DNA from: an uncultured Alistipes sp.
GTDB lineage: Bacteria > Bacteroidota > Bacteroidia > Bacteroidales > UBA932
DNA length: 64,000 nucleotides
Reading direction: 5' to 3'
NCBI GenBank assembly: GCA_900550465.1
Contig: URSC01000003.1
Coordinates: forward strand, 62,001 to 126,000
Within the stretch, counting starts at the first letter, position 1. Every line of letters begins with the position of its first letter. The position numbers and the translations under genes were made by a program. Below are positions 44,394-53,505 of the stretch, piece after piece. The notes below the pieces were generated by a model that had not been told where the DNA came from, did no database searches, and saw nothing but the letters and a program-made list of their open reading frames with translations.

Positions 44394-45443
44394 ATGAACC
44401 GCAGGACACTCATCATCGCAGCAGCGGCCGCCGCAGTCATCATTGCGGCCTTCGGCCTCAACTGGTACATCACTTATAAAAAGCCCAACACCGTGCAGGA
44501 AGGCGTCATCCTCATCTACCGCGACGCCACCTATCAGGCAGTGGAGGACTCCATAAAAGCCTCAGGTACAATAAAGAATCTCAAAAGCCTGGAACGTGCC
44601 GCCCGCAAGCGGGACCTGGCCTCCCACTTCGAGCCTGGCCGCTACGTCATAGAGCCGGGCATGTCGAACCAGTACATCATCCGCATGATAGCCAACGGCT
44701 GGCAGACTCCGGCAAAGGTCACCCTCAGGGGCTATATCAAGACCCTCGACCGGCTGGCCGCATTCCTCGGCCGCAACTTCGAGGCCGACTCCGCCGCATT
44801 CGCCACCGCCCTGAAAGACACCGCCATGATCGACTCCCTGGGATTCAGGCCCGAAACCTTCATAGGCATGTTCATCCCCAACACCTACGAATTCTACTGG
44901 ACGTCCAGCCCCGAATCCGTCATCAAACGGTTCAAGAAGGAGTACGATACCTTCTGGAACGGCAGGCGCGACCGCCTGGCCAAAGAGATCGGCCTGGACC
45001 GCAACGAGGTGATGACCCTCGCCTCCATAGTCATAGGCGAGACCAACAACGCCGGAGAGATGCCCAAGATAGCCGGAGTGTACATGAACCGCCTGCACCG
45101 CGGCATGAGGCTCCAGGCCTGCCCCACCGTCATCTACGCCCATCTGGACACTGAGCCGGGACTGCGCCGTCTCCTGCACCGCCACCTGCAGATCGACTCC
45201 CCCTACAACACCTACAGAATAAAAGGGCTGCCACCGGGACCGATTGCGATACCCACAGTGACAGCCATAGACGCGGTGCTGAATTACGAGAAATCCAACT
45301 ACCTGTATTTCTGTGCAAAGCCCGAGTTCGACGGGACCCACAACTTCGCTTCCACCTACAGTCAGCACAAGGCCAACTCCAGGGCCTACAACAAGGCGTT
45401 CCGCGAGAGAGAAGCCTCCCGCAAAGCCTCCAACGCAGCCTGA
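44394..45443 (+). CDS. mltG: Endolytic murein transglycosylase MltG
   Basis: The 349-residue protein has one N-terminal membrane helix (about 5-22) and a YceG/MltG domain. The conserved block LASIVIGETNNAGEMPKIAG carries the catalytic Glu position and is followed by VYMNRLHRGMRLQACPTVIY. The end YLYFCAKPEFDGTHNFASTY is typical. It cuts nascent glycan strands to set their length. The last 58 bases overlap the convergent S41 protease gene. Confidence 0.95.
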   Translation: MNRRTLIIAAAAAAVIIAAFGLNWYITYKKPNTVQEGVILIYRDATYQAVEDSIKASGTIKNLKSLERAARKRDLASHFEPGRYVIEPGMSNQYIIRMIANGWQTPAKVTLRGYIKTLDRLAAFLGRNFEADSAAFATALKDTAMIDSLGFRPETFIGMFIPNTYEFYWTSSPESVIKRFKKEYDTFWNGRRDRLAKEIGLDRNEVMTLASIVIGETNNAGEMPKIAGVYMNRLHRGMRLQACPTVIYAHLDTEPGLRRLLHRHLQIDSPYNTYRIKGLPPGPIAIPTVTAIDAVLNYEKSNYLYFCAKPEFDGTHNFASTYSQHKANSRAYNKAFREREASRKASNAA

Positions 45444-46993
45444 AACTCCGGACTCCGCGAGTTCATCACCCGGTAGAAGCAGTCCCGCGAGACGATAGAG
45501 CTGGCAGCCAGCGCCTTCATATACAGGCACAGGTCTTCCCGCGAGCGTTCCAGCTCATCCTCCTTCAGTTCTATTCCCCTCTCCGAAGCCAGGGCCACAA
45601 GCCCGTCCACCATCTCGTCCGTAATCTTGAAACTTCGGTCGAACTTCTCGAAAGTGCGGTACCTGGAAGTCCACGCGCTGCGGTTGCGGTCGCACAGCCC
45701 GTTCATATACTCTATGACCAGCCCCTGCCTGAGCAGAGCCGCATAATAAGCCGAATACGAAGCGGTGTCCTGAGGCACGAAGACATCCGGCATAATGCCG
45801 CCGCCTCCGTAGACCGTCCGGCCCAGCCGCAGGGTCTTGAACTTCAGCGAATCCGGGAACTGGATGCTGTCCCGGCTGAAAGACTCCCCGCGCAGATACC
45901 TCTCGTAGAAGTCCTTGTAATACTGGTCAGCATGTCCGGCCTCATAGTGCGACTGAATCACCCTGCCCGAAGGCGTATGATATCTGGCGATGGTAAGCCT
46001 CAGCTCCGAGCCGTCCTCCAGCGGAATGGCCTGCTGGACCAGCCCCTTGCCGAAGGAGCGTCGCCCGACTATCACACCCCTGTCCTGATCCTGAACAGCG
46101 CCGGCCACGATCTCGCTGGCCGAAGCCGAGTTCTCGTCTATCATCACCACCAGCGGTCCCTGACGGTACAGCCCGTTACCGCGGGCCGACTCCTGCATCC
46201 TCGGCAGGGCCCTGCCCTCGGTATAGACTATCAGGTCCCCTTCCTCAAGAAACTCGTTCGCGATGTCGATGGCCGTAGGCAGGTATCCCCCGGAATTGCT
46301 CCTGAGGTCCAGTATCACTCCGCGGATTACCCCGTCGAACGACCTGATCGCCTCCACTATCTCGTCCCGTGACTTAGCCGCGAAACGGCTGAGCTTGAGG
46401 TAAAGCACGTCGTCCTCCACCTTATAGGCCGCATCGAGACTGTTGATCGGAATCTTGTCCCTCACAACCGTGAAATCGAGAAGTTCAGCCACGCCCTTGC
46501 GGAGCACGCCCAGCTCGACCTTCGTGCCCTTCTTGCCGCGCAGATAGCCGTAGACATCCTCATTGCTCAGTCCGATACCCGCGATAAAGGAGGTATCCAC
46601 CCGGAGAATCTTGTCCCCGGCCAGCAGCCCGACCCTCTCGGACGGACCTCCGGCCACAGTTGCCTGCACGGTCAGAGTGTCCCGGATGATCGCGAACTCG
46701 ATGCCGATGCCCTCGAACTCCCCCTGCAGCGGCTCGTTCATAGCCTTGACATCCTCCGCCGAGATATAGGAAGAATGCGGGTCGAGTTCCCCGACTGCCG
46801 CCACGATGGCCTTCTCGACGAGCGCGTTGAGATCCACATCCTCCAGGTACAGCCGGTCGATGTAGAACAGTGTCTGATTGAACTTTCCGGCCGCCATGTT
46901 CATTTCGCTCTTCTGCTGGGCCGCGCCCGTGACGGCGGAAGCCAGCAGGAGGACCGCGCAAAGGAGCGCCGCCTTGATCTTATTCTGTCTCAT
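45386..46993 (-). CDS. S41-family C-terminal processing protease
   Basis: The 535-residue protein has a signal peptide, an N-terminal helical region (LFYIDRLYLEDVDLNALVEK), a PDZ domain (GGPSERVGLLAGDKILRV), and an S41 domain with nucleophile Ser in DENSASASEIVAG and Lys in RRSFGKGLVQ. It degrades or trims envelope proteins, likely in the periplasm. Its start overlaps the stop of the rnz gene by one base (minus-strand TAATG). Confidence 0.94.
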   Translation of the reverse strand: MRQNKIKAALLCAVLLLASAVTGAAQQKSEMNMAAGKFNQTLFYIDRLYLEDVDLNALVEKAIVAAVGELDPHSSYISAEDVKAMNEPLQGEFEGIGIEFAIIRDTLTVQATVAGGPSERVGLLAGDKILRVDTSFIAGIGLSNEDVYGYLRGKKGTKVELGVLRKGVAELLDFTVVRDKIPINSLDAAYKVEDDVLYLKLSRFAAKSRDEIVEAIRSFDGVIRGVILDLRSNSGGYLPTAIDIANEFLEEGDLIVYTEGRALPRMQESARGNGLYRQGPLVVMIDENSASASEIVAGAVQDQDRGVIVGRRSFGKGLVQQAIPLEDGSELRLTIARYHTPSGRVIQSHYEAGHADQYYKDFYERYLRGESFSRDSIQFPDSLKFKTLRLGRTVYGGGGIMPDVFVPQDTASYSAYYAALLRQGLVIEYMNGLCDRNRSAWTSRYRTFEKFDRSFKITDEMVDGLVALASERGIELKEDELERSREDLCLYMKALAASSIVSRDCFYRVMNSRSPEFQAALEALREASLSRNALL

Positions 46994-47922
46994 TATTCTG
47001 TCTTTTTTACAGGTACTTCAAATTCACGGCCCTCCCAGCCCATCTCCGTCTCCGGGAATACCTCACGGGCCTGAGCCAGCAGTACAGAAGGGTCCTTATA
47101 TCTGGATGAGAAATGTCCTATCACCAGTTTCCCGGCACCGGAGCGCAGGGCCGTCTCCCCCGCCTGGCGGGCAGTGCAGTGGAACATCTCCGCCGCCTTC
47201 TCCGCACAGTCGTCCCCGAAGGTGGCCTCATGATAGAGCAGGTCCACCCCCCGGACCATGCCGGGAAGGGCTCCGAAAGCGGCGGTATCACTTATATAGG
47301 CAAATGACCGCGGCTGATACGGCCGGTAGGTCAATTCAGAAGCCCTCAGCACACTCCCGTCCTCCCTCTGCACGTCCCGTCCTTCCTTCAGGGCCAGTAT
47401 CTCGCTGACGGACAATGCAAGCGACGCGACAGCCTCCTTCCGGACATTCAGCCCCGGCTTCCGCTCCCGGAAGAGATACCCATAGTCCGGGACCCTATGC
47501 AGCAAAGGCAGGGCCGTCACGCTCATGACGGAGTCCTCCAGAATCACCTCCGGCCCGGAGGCCGTCAGCGGATGGAAGACGACAGGATAGGTCTCCCGCT
47601 CCAGGAACTGCAACTTGAAAAAGTCCAGTATCCTGGAAAATCCCTCCGGGGCATAGATATGCAGGGGCTCCGTCCTTCCGGACATGGACAGGGTGGACAT
47701 CAGTCCGAATATCCCCAGAACGTGGTCGCCGTGCAGGTGGGAGAGGAAGATCCGCTCCGTCCTCATCAGCGATATCCCGTGCCGCTTCATCAGCATCTGG
47801 CAGCCTTCACCGCAGTCGATAAGCAGCAAGCGCCCACATATATTAAATATGTGAGCGCTGGGGTATCTGTCCGTTGTCGGGGAGGCTGAGGAGACTCCCA
47901 ATGTCGTCAACGAAAACTTCAT
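46993..47922 (-). CDS. rnz: Ribonuclease Z
   Basis: The 309-residue metallo-beta-lactamase has the metal motif HLHGDHVLG (about residue 60), DTAAFG and YHEATFGDDCAEKA, ending in GHFSSRYKDPSVLL. It trims the 3' end of tRNA precursors, though this window's tRNA-Thr encodes CCA. It is 11 nt downstream of rpsA. Confidence 0.95.
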   Translation of the reverse strand: MKFSLTTLGVSSASPTTDRYPSAHIFNICGRLLLIDCGEGCQMLMKRHGISLMRTERIFLSHLHGDHVLGIFGLMSTLSMSGRTEPLHIYAPEGFSRILDFFKLQFLERETYPVVFHPLTASGPEVILEDSVMSVTALPLLHRVPDYGYLFRERKPGLNVRKEAVASLALSVSEILALKEGRDVQREDGSVLRASELTYRPYQPRSFAYISDTAAFGALPGMVRGVDLLYHEATFGDDCAEKAAEMFHCTARQAGETALRSGAGKLVIGHFSSRYKDPSVLLAQAREVFPETEMGWEGREFEVPVKKTE

Positions 47923-47933
47923 GGAAGGGTTCT

Positions 47934-49772
47934 CTACTTGGCCTCCTGCTCCATCTTGCTCTTGAGGTTGGCAAGCTCTGAGATATCGCCGAGAGTGGTC
48001 TTCTCCAGATTGGTCTTGATCTTCTTCATCGCACTCTGGGTGCTCTCGCTCTCACGGCGGCTCTCCTCCTTCTTGGGCTCCTCCCATGTCTTGGTGTGGG
48101 AGAGGATGATCTTCTTGTTGGACTTGTTGAACTCGACCACCTTGAAGGGCAGCTTCTCGCCTACATTGGCTGTAGTGCCGTCCTGCTTCTGGAGGTTCTT
48201 GATGGAGCATGTGCCCTCAACGCCCTCACCGAGAGAGATGACAGCTCCCTTGTCTGCGAAGCTGGCTACTGTTCCCTCGTGGATAGAGCCGAGAGGATAC
48301 TGGGTCTCGAATACGTCCCAAGGATTCTCCTCAAGCTGCTTGTGGCCGAGGCTCAGACGACGGTTCTCCTTGTCGACTTCGAGAACTACGACCTCGAGCT
48401 TGTCACCGATGGAGGTGAACTCCGAGGGATGCTTGATCTTCTTGGTCCAGGACAGGTCACTGATGTGAACCAGACCGTCCACGCCCTCCTCAAGCTCTAC
48501 AAAGACACCGAAGTTGGTGAAGTTGCGGACGGTGGCGATATGACGGGAATTTACAGGATATTTCTCTGTGATGGTAGCCCAAGGGTCCTCCTTAAGCTGC
48601 TTGATGCCGAGAGACATCTTCCTCTCCTCGCGGTCGAGGGTCAGGATAACGGCCTCTACCTCGTCGCCTACCTTCAGGAAGTCCTGGGCACTGCGCAGGT
48701 GGAGAGACCATGACATCTCGGATACGTGGATCAGGCCCTCAACGCCGGGCTGAATCTCAACGAAAGCACCGTAGTCTGCGATAACGACCACCTTGCCCTT
48801 AACGACGTCACCCACCTTGAGGTTGGGATCGAGAGCATCCCAGGGATGAGGCTGGAGCTGTTTCAGGCCGAGAGCGATACGCTTCTTGGTATCATCGAAG
48901 TCGAGGATGACCACGTTGATCTTCTGGTCAAGCTGCACGACCTCCTCGGGATGGTTGATACGGCCCCAGGAGAGGTCTGTGATGTGGATGAGTCCGTCCA
49001 CACCGCCGAGGTCCACGAACACACCGTAGGAGGTGATGTTCTTGACTGTACCCTCGAGGATCTGACCCTTCTCGAGCTTGCTGATGATCTCGGCCTTCTG
49101 AGCCTCGATCTCGGCCTCGATGAGAGCCTTGTGGGAAACCACCACGTTGCGGTACTCGTTGTTGATCTTGACGATCTTGAAGTCCATGGTCTTGTTGACG
49201 AACACATCGTAGTCGCGGATGGGCTTCACGTCGATCTGTGAGCCGGGCAGGAAAGCCTCGATGCCGAATACATCGACGATCATACCGCCCTTGGTGCGGC
49301 ACTTCACGTAGCCCTTTACGATCTCGTCCTTCTCGAATGCCTCGTTCACGAGATCCCATGAACGCAGGGAGTGAGCCTTTCTGTGGGAGAGAATCAGCTG
49401 GCCTTTCTTGTCCTCGGCTGTCTCTACATAGACCTCGACCTTGTCGCCCACCTTCAGGTCAGGGTTGTAACGGAACTCGGAGATGTTGATAACGCCCTCG
49501 CTCTTGTAGCCGATGTTCACGAGAACCTCGCGCTTTCCGATGGCCATCACGGTTCCTTCTACGACCTCATTCTCCACTACCTTGGAGAGGGTCTGGTTGT
49601 ACTTCTCCTCGTCGGCCTTGCGGTCCGCGTAAGGAGTATCTTCCTCAAAACTGTCCCAGTCGAACTTGTCAACGGGCACTGACGCATTGCTCTTGCGTTT
49701 GGGAGCCATAGCGTCCACTACGGGAGCCTCCACTTCGGCGGTCTCCGTCATTACTTCCTGTTCTTTTGTCAT
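47934..49772 (-). CDS. rpsA: 30S ribosomal protein S1
   Basis: The 612-residue protein has six S1 domains (for example GTVMAIGKREVLVNIGYKSE, GTVKNITSYGVFVDLGGVDG, KVVVIADYGAFVEIQPGVEG, TVRNFTNFGVFVELEEGVDG) and acidic/charged ends, the length usual for Bacteroidota S1. It recruits mRNA to the 30S subunit. It has its own promoter and a GC-rich leader hairpin. Confidence 0.96.
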   Translation of the reverse strand: MTKEQEVMTETAEVEAPVVDAMAPKRKSNASVPVDKFDWDSFEEDTPYADRKADEEKYNQTLSKVVENEVVEGTVMAIGKREVLVNIGYKSEGVINISEFRYNPDLKVGDKVEVYVETAEDKKGQLILSHRKAHSLRSWDLVNEAFEKDEIVKGYVKCRTKGGMIVDVFGIEAFLPGSQIDVKPIRDYDVFVNKTMDFKIVKINNEYRNVVVSHKALIEAEIEAQKAEIISKLEKGQILEGTVKNITSYGVFVDLGGVDGLIHITDLSWGRINHPEEVVQLDQKINVVILDFDDTKKRIALGLKQLQPHPWDALDPNLKVGDVVKGKVVVIADYGAFVEIQPGVEGLIHVSEMSWSLHLRSAQDFLKVGDEVEAVILTLDREERKMSLGIKQLKEDPWATITEKYPVNSRHIATVRNFTNFGVFVELEEGVDGLVHISDLSWTKKIKHPSEFTSIGDKLEVVVLEVDKENRRLSLGHKQLEENPWDVFETQYPLGSIHEGTVASFADKGAVISLGEGVEGTCSIKNLQKQDGTTANVGEKLPFKVVEFNKSNKKIILSHTKTWEEPKKEESRRESESTQSAMKKIKTNLEKTTLGDISELANLKSKMEQEAK

Positions 49773-49822
49773 AATTTTAATTAAACAATCTTTCCATTAA
49801 GGAGTTAGACAATATTTATAAG

Positions 49823-49842
49823 CCCCTCCCCGGGGGAAGGGA
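49823..49842 (-). promoter_or_regulatory. GC-rich hairpin in the rpsA leader
   Basis: A CCCTTCCCCCGGGGAGGGG-type stem on the minus strand lies in the about 70-nt leader between the rpsA promoter and ATG. A role in S1 autoregulation is possible but unproven. Confidence 0.35.
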
Positions 49843-49845
49843 GCG

Positions 49846-49877
49846 CAAAAGTAAGTACTATTTTACTGATTTCCAAA
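49846..49877 (-). promoter_or_regulatory. Promoter of rpsA
   Basis: On the minus strand TTTG (49877-49874), 20 bp, TACTTTTG (49853-49846): exact matches to both Bacteroidales boxes, the best promoter in the window. Confidence 0.8.
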
Positions 49878-49890
49878 TAATTTTCCAATT

Positions 49891-51258
49891 TTAGGAAATT
49901 CTCAGGCGGAGGGACGGCGGCAGCAGGTTGTTGCACCTGTTTCCCAGGTTCTTGACCAGGCCGGAAGGGACTCCCTCATAGGTCAGTACGACATATCCCG
50001 CAGGTGCTCCGGGAAGGGCCGGAAGACCGCGGCGCAGATACTCCAGGGCCGTCTCCAAAGGCACCTCTACCTCCGGCAGGCTGCCGCGGCGGTAGACCTC
50101 GCTCTGGATCAATGAGAACTGGGGAATCACCACCGGCTTTCCGCCTCCTCTGCCGTCCTTGACCTCCGCGACGGCCGTTCCGGAGGCCAGCACCCTCAGC
50201 CTTGCCCCGGCCCCGCCCTCCGCCAGTTCCAGCATCCGGGCTGCTGATGCTGCCGGAAAGGCCTTGAGCAGGCTGCCGAAGCGGAAAATGGGGAAGCCGT
50301 CATTGACCCAGGGGATCTCCTCCTTGAAACGGGAAGGAGCACCGCCGCCCCGTCCGCGGCCGCTTGCGGAACTGCGGCCTGAGGTTCCGTAAGCCCCACC
50401 CTTGCGCAGGGACGAAAGGAAGAAGCCTTCCCCCGCTCCCGGGTCTCCGGGATAGAAATGCCTCTGTTCGAGGACCTCCATCCCGTAATGTGAGGTCAGC
50501 CACGCTACATTGTCCTCATCCTCAGCAGGATTGAAGGTGCAGGTCGAATACACCAGGAGGCCGCCGGGACGCAGGCAGGGCAGGATGTCGGTGAGGATTC
50601 TCCGCTGGCGGGCGACGCAGAGGCGGACATTGTCCTCGGACCACTGGGCCACAGCCTCCGGATCCTTGCGGAACATCCCTTCCCCCGAGCACGGGGCATC
50701 CACCACGATGACGTCGAAATATTCTCCCAGGGGGGAGAAATCCGCCGGATCGTCATTAGTCACCACGACATTGGCCGCACCCCATTTGGCAATATTCTCG
50801 CAGAGCACCGAGGCCCTGGAGCGGATAACCTCGTTGCTCACCAGAAACGAGCCGGGAATCTCCCGGAGCATCGACAGCAGATGGGTGCTCTTGCCCCCGG
50901 GAGCCGCACACAGGTCCAGCACCGCGAAAGGTCCCTCCGGACGCTCCTCCCGCATCCGGAGCATCAGCGGCAGAATACTCTCCAGGTACATGGACGAGGC
51001 CTCCTGAACGTAGTAGGCCCCGGCGTGGAAGAGAGGGTCCAGGGCAAATTCCGGCCGCCCGTCCAGCAGCCTCCCCCAGCGGGAAAATGTCTCCCTTCCG
51101 GTGGCGAACTGCGCGGGAAAAGCATTGACCTTGAAAGGATTGATCCGGACTGCCGTGGATGCCGGCGAGCCCGTGATAAAAGAAACCACCTCCCCCGCCC
51201 TTTCCGGGCCGAGGGAGATGGTAAGTTGTCTGACAAATGCCTCAGGCAGAGTCTGCAT
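49891..51258 (-). CDS. RsmF/NOL1-type 16S rRNA m5C methyltransferase
   Basis: The 455-residue protein has the NOL1/NOP2/Sun fold: SAM motif VLDLCAAPGGKSTHLLSML, catalytic Cys pair in DAPCSGEGMFRKDPEA and VYSTCTFNPAEDEDN, and a C-terminal RNA-binding segment. It methylates cytosine-5 in rRNA. It is the last gene of a minus-strand run before rpsA. Confidence 0.93.
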   Translation of the reverse strand: MQTLPEAFVRQLTISLGPERAGEVVSFITGSPASTAVRINPFKVNAFPAQFATGRETFSRWGRLLDGRPEFALDPLFHAGAYYVQEASSMYLESILPLMLRMREERPEGPFAVLDLCAAPGGKSTHLLSMLREIPGSFLVSNEVIRSRASVLCENIAKWGAANVVVTNDDPADFSPLGEYFDVIVVDAPCSGEGMFRKDPEAVAQWSEDNVRLCVARQRRILTDILPCLRPGGLLVYSTCTFNPAEDEDNVAWLTSHYGMEVLEQRHFYPGDPGAGEGFFLSSLRKGGAYGTSGRSSASGRGRGGGAPSRFKEEIPWVNDGFPIFRFGSLLKAFPAASAARMLELAEGGAGARLRVLASGTAVAEVKDGRGGGKPVVIPQFSLIQSEVYRRGSLPEVEVPLETALEYLRRGLPALPGAPAGYVVLTYEGVPSGLVKNLGNRCNNLLPPSLRLRIS

Positions 51259-51269
51259 CGTGGACGGGA

Positions 51270-51740
51270 TCAGCTGAAGCTGACAGGGGGCTTGATATTG
51301 GAGAAGTCCACCGGATTGCCCTCCGCATAACTGTTGACGGCCTTCTCTATCTGGTCCGTAATGCTGTCCACCATCTCCTGGAGTTTGTTTCCGAGCATCA
51401 TCTTCATCATGAAGTTGAGCTCCGCCGCCAGTTCGATGTGGAAAAGGGTCGAGTCCAGGCCCACCGGGTCCATGTGGAAGGTCACCGAGAAATTCAGGAA
51501 GGACTTGCCGTCGTCCTTGAGCTCCACCAGGGAGAAGGGCTCGCGGCGGGCTACGACGAAGCCGAGGCTGATGCCCTTGTACTCGATGCGGACACTGTCG
51601 CGGTCGGCCGTAATCTTGCCGCCGTATTCCTCTGGAACGTTCTGCACCAGCAGGCTCAGGTCCCCGAACAGGCCGAAGAGCACCATGGGAGGCCGCTTCA
51701 GCAGGACCTCGCGGCCGGTTACCTTAGTCACATCACTCAT
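51270..51740 (-). CDS. SRPBCC-like (START-fold) small protein
   Basis: The 156-residue protein fits polyketide-cyclase/SRPBCC proteins: an N-terminal helix-strand start (REVLLKRPPMVLFGLFGDLS), a beta-sheet middle and a long C-terminal helix (MVDSITDQIEKAVNSYAEGN). No function is known. It overlaps the pyrE end by 8 bases and precedes the rRNA methyltransferase gene by 11 nt. Confidence 0.7.
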   Translation of the reverse strand: MSDVTKVTGREVLLKRPPMVLFGLFGDLSLLVQNVPEEYGGKITADRDSVRIEYKGISLGFVVARREPFSLVELKDDGKSFLNFSVTFHMDPVGLDSTLFHIELAAELNFMMKMMLGNKLQEMVDSITDQIEKAVNSYAEGNPVDFSNIKPPVSFS

Positions 51741-52374
51741 GGTCCTTGCTCCACTTATCGGGGTCGTACCTCCACTCCTTCAGCATCTTCACGTCACCTT
51801 CCCTGATGTAGCCAGTATCGAGGGCCACGTCTACGAGAGTATCGTAGTTCGACAGGGTGTGCAGTTCCACGTCGGCGTTCTCGAAGGCGCGGCGGGAACG
51901 GTCGAAGTTGTAGGAGAAGATGGCCACCATGCCGGCGATGTGCACTCCGCACTTGAGCAGGGCGTCCACAGCGGCCAGACTACTCTGACCGGTGGAGATG
52001 AGGTCCTCTATGACCACTACCCTCTCACCTCCGCGGAGCACTCCCTCGACCTGGTTGCCCATGCCGTGGTCCTTGGCCTTGGAGCGGATGTAAACGAAGG
52101 GCTTGCCCATCATCTCCGCGACTATGGCACCGTAGGCGATGGCTCCGGTGGCTACGCCGGCTATCACGTCTACATCCTTGAATGTGGCGTTGATCACGTC
52201 TATCATGGCCTCGCAGATGGTCCTGCGGAAGGCCGGATAGGACAGGGCCTTGCGGTTGTCACAGTAGATGGGTGAGTGAAGTCCCGATGCCCAGAGGAAG
52301 GGTTTCTCGGGGCTGAGTCTGACTGCCTCTATCTCAAGCAGTCCCTTTGCAATCTTATATTCTGTATTTTCCAT
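51733..52374 (-). CDS. pyrE: Orotate phosphoribosyltransferase
   Basis: The start at 52374 (MENTEYKIAKGLLEIEAV) is chosen over an upstream in-frame ATG. The 213-residue protein has the PRPP motif VVVIEDLISTGQSSLAAV and KAKDHGMGNQVEG. It makes OMP in pyrimidine synthesis. A TAACTTTG -7 box lies upstream on the minus strand (52405-52398). Confidence 0.95.
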   Translation of the reverse strand: MENTEYKIAKGLLEIEAVRLSPEKPFLWASGLHSPIYCDNRKALSYPAFRRTICEAMIDVINATFKDVDVIAGVATGAIAYGAIVAEMMGKPFVYIRSKAKDHGMGNQVEGVLRGGERVVVIEDLISTGQSSLAAVDALLKCGVHIAGMVAIFSYNFDRSRRAFENADVELHTLSNYDTLVDVALDTGYIREGDVKMLKEWRYDPDKWSKDHE

Positions 52375-52427
52375 ATCGTACTTTTCTAAAAAACGCTCAA
52401 AGTTAGTAAAAAATTCGGTTATTCCCG

Positions 52428-53399
52428 CTACAGGGAGCAAAAGAATGTTACTAGAAACGGCACGCTGAAATCCACCACGAAGCCGTGGAACATCGACAGT
52501 ACAGTGTACTTCTCCCCGCTGGCCTGGATGATGGTGGGCAGGGTCACGTCCATGGTGGTGGCGCCGCCGCAGGAGATGGGAGCCAGGGGACCGAACCAGC
52601 GCACCAGCAGAGGAGCGAGGACGAGAGTCAGGAACTCACGGCAGATGTTGGATATGAGCGCCACCGTTCCCAGTCCCGCACCGATGTATTCAGTTATCAG
52701 CACGCTCGAGAGGGAATAATAGGCAAATCCGGAGCCCACGGCCATCGTCTCCGGCACTGTCCGGTGCGGAAGGAGCAGTCCGAGCAGGGCCGAGGCGGCC
52801 AGTGTTCCCAGGATGGTCATCAGGGGCAGCAGGGCCAGGCGGGGATTGAGTCGCTTGAAGCCTCCGATGATGTCCGGATTGTTTCCCACGCTGAAGCCCA
52901 CGCTGAGTATCAGGGCGTAGAGAGCGTACATGGCTACGCCTGTCTGAGACAGATCCACAGGCAGGATGCCCGAGACACCCAGCAGTATGCCCGCCACGAA
53001 GAAAGCGATGATGATCAGGCTGTCCTTCAAGGCGCCTTTCCGGGCTTTCGCTCCGTCTTCCTCCGAAACTGCCGACGGTCCGCTCACTGCCTCCTGTCCG
53101 CCGGTTTCTGCCTGAGTGCCGGCCTCCCGCCTCCTCTCACTCCTGCGTGCCCAGCGCCACAGCAGCATAGCCGTCAGACAGCTGCCCAGGGCGCAGACCA
53201 CGGCGACCAGGGCCGCCTCCACACCCAGCGTCGGCAGACTCCGGATCAGTTCCCGGTTACAGCCCACCTCCACACCCAGGAGGAAGAGCAGCAGCCAGAT
53301 AAGCGCCATGGTGACCTTTCCTATCCAGGTCACCCGCCAGCGACGCAGGAGATAACCGACAATAACACCGCCGAAGAGGAATCCGAATAATATCAGCAT
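52428..53399 (-). CDS. lysO: LysO-family lysine exporter (DUF340)
   Basis: The start at 53399 (MLILFGFLFGGVIVGYLLRR) is chosen over a longer frame. The 323-residue protein has about eight membrane helices, with a charged insert near 110-140, and the family segment SVGFSVGNNPDI plus GGATTMDVTLPTIIQ. LysO proteins export lysine across the inner membrane. A TATATTTG box on the minus strand (53433-53426) is a likely promoter. Confidence 0.87.
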   Translation of the reverse strand: MLILFGFLFGGVIVGYLLRRWRVTWIGKVTMALIWLLLFLLGVEVGCNRELIRSLPTLGVEAALVAVVCALGSCLTAMLLWRWARRSERRREAGTQAETGGQEAVSGPSAVSEEDGAKARKGALKDSLIIIAFFVAGILLGVSGILPVDLSQTGVAMYALYALILSVGFSVGNNPDIIGGFKRLNPRLALLPLMTILGTLAASALLGLLLPHRTVPETMAVGSGFAYYSLSSVLITEYIGAGLGTVALISNICREFLTLVLAPLLVRWFGPLAPISCGGATTMDVTLPTIIQASGEKYTVLSMFHGFVVDFSVPFLVTFFCSL

Positions 53400-53448
53400 C
53401 TTTTTACATCGTTTATAAACGGCTGCAAATATAATCAGGAAAATGAAT

Positions 53449-53486
53449 AATCCCGCAGCGCCTGACTGGACGGGCACTGCGGGATT
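53449..53486 (-). terminator. Terminator after clpB
   Basis: AATCCCGCAG (53449-53458) and CTGCGGGATT (53477-53486) form a 10-bp stem with an 18-nt loop. On the minus strand it is followed by ATTCATTTTCC, giving a moderate U-rich tail. Confidence 0.65.
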
Positions 53487-53505
53487 CAAACATTTTCGGA
53501 ACGGA

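Noticed and set aside
47823..47850. Inverted repeat CACATAT/ATATGTG
   Set aside because: Inside the conserved 5' coding region of rnz; short and A+T-rich, probably chance.
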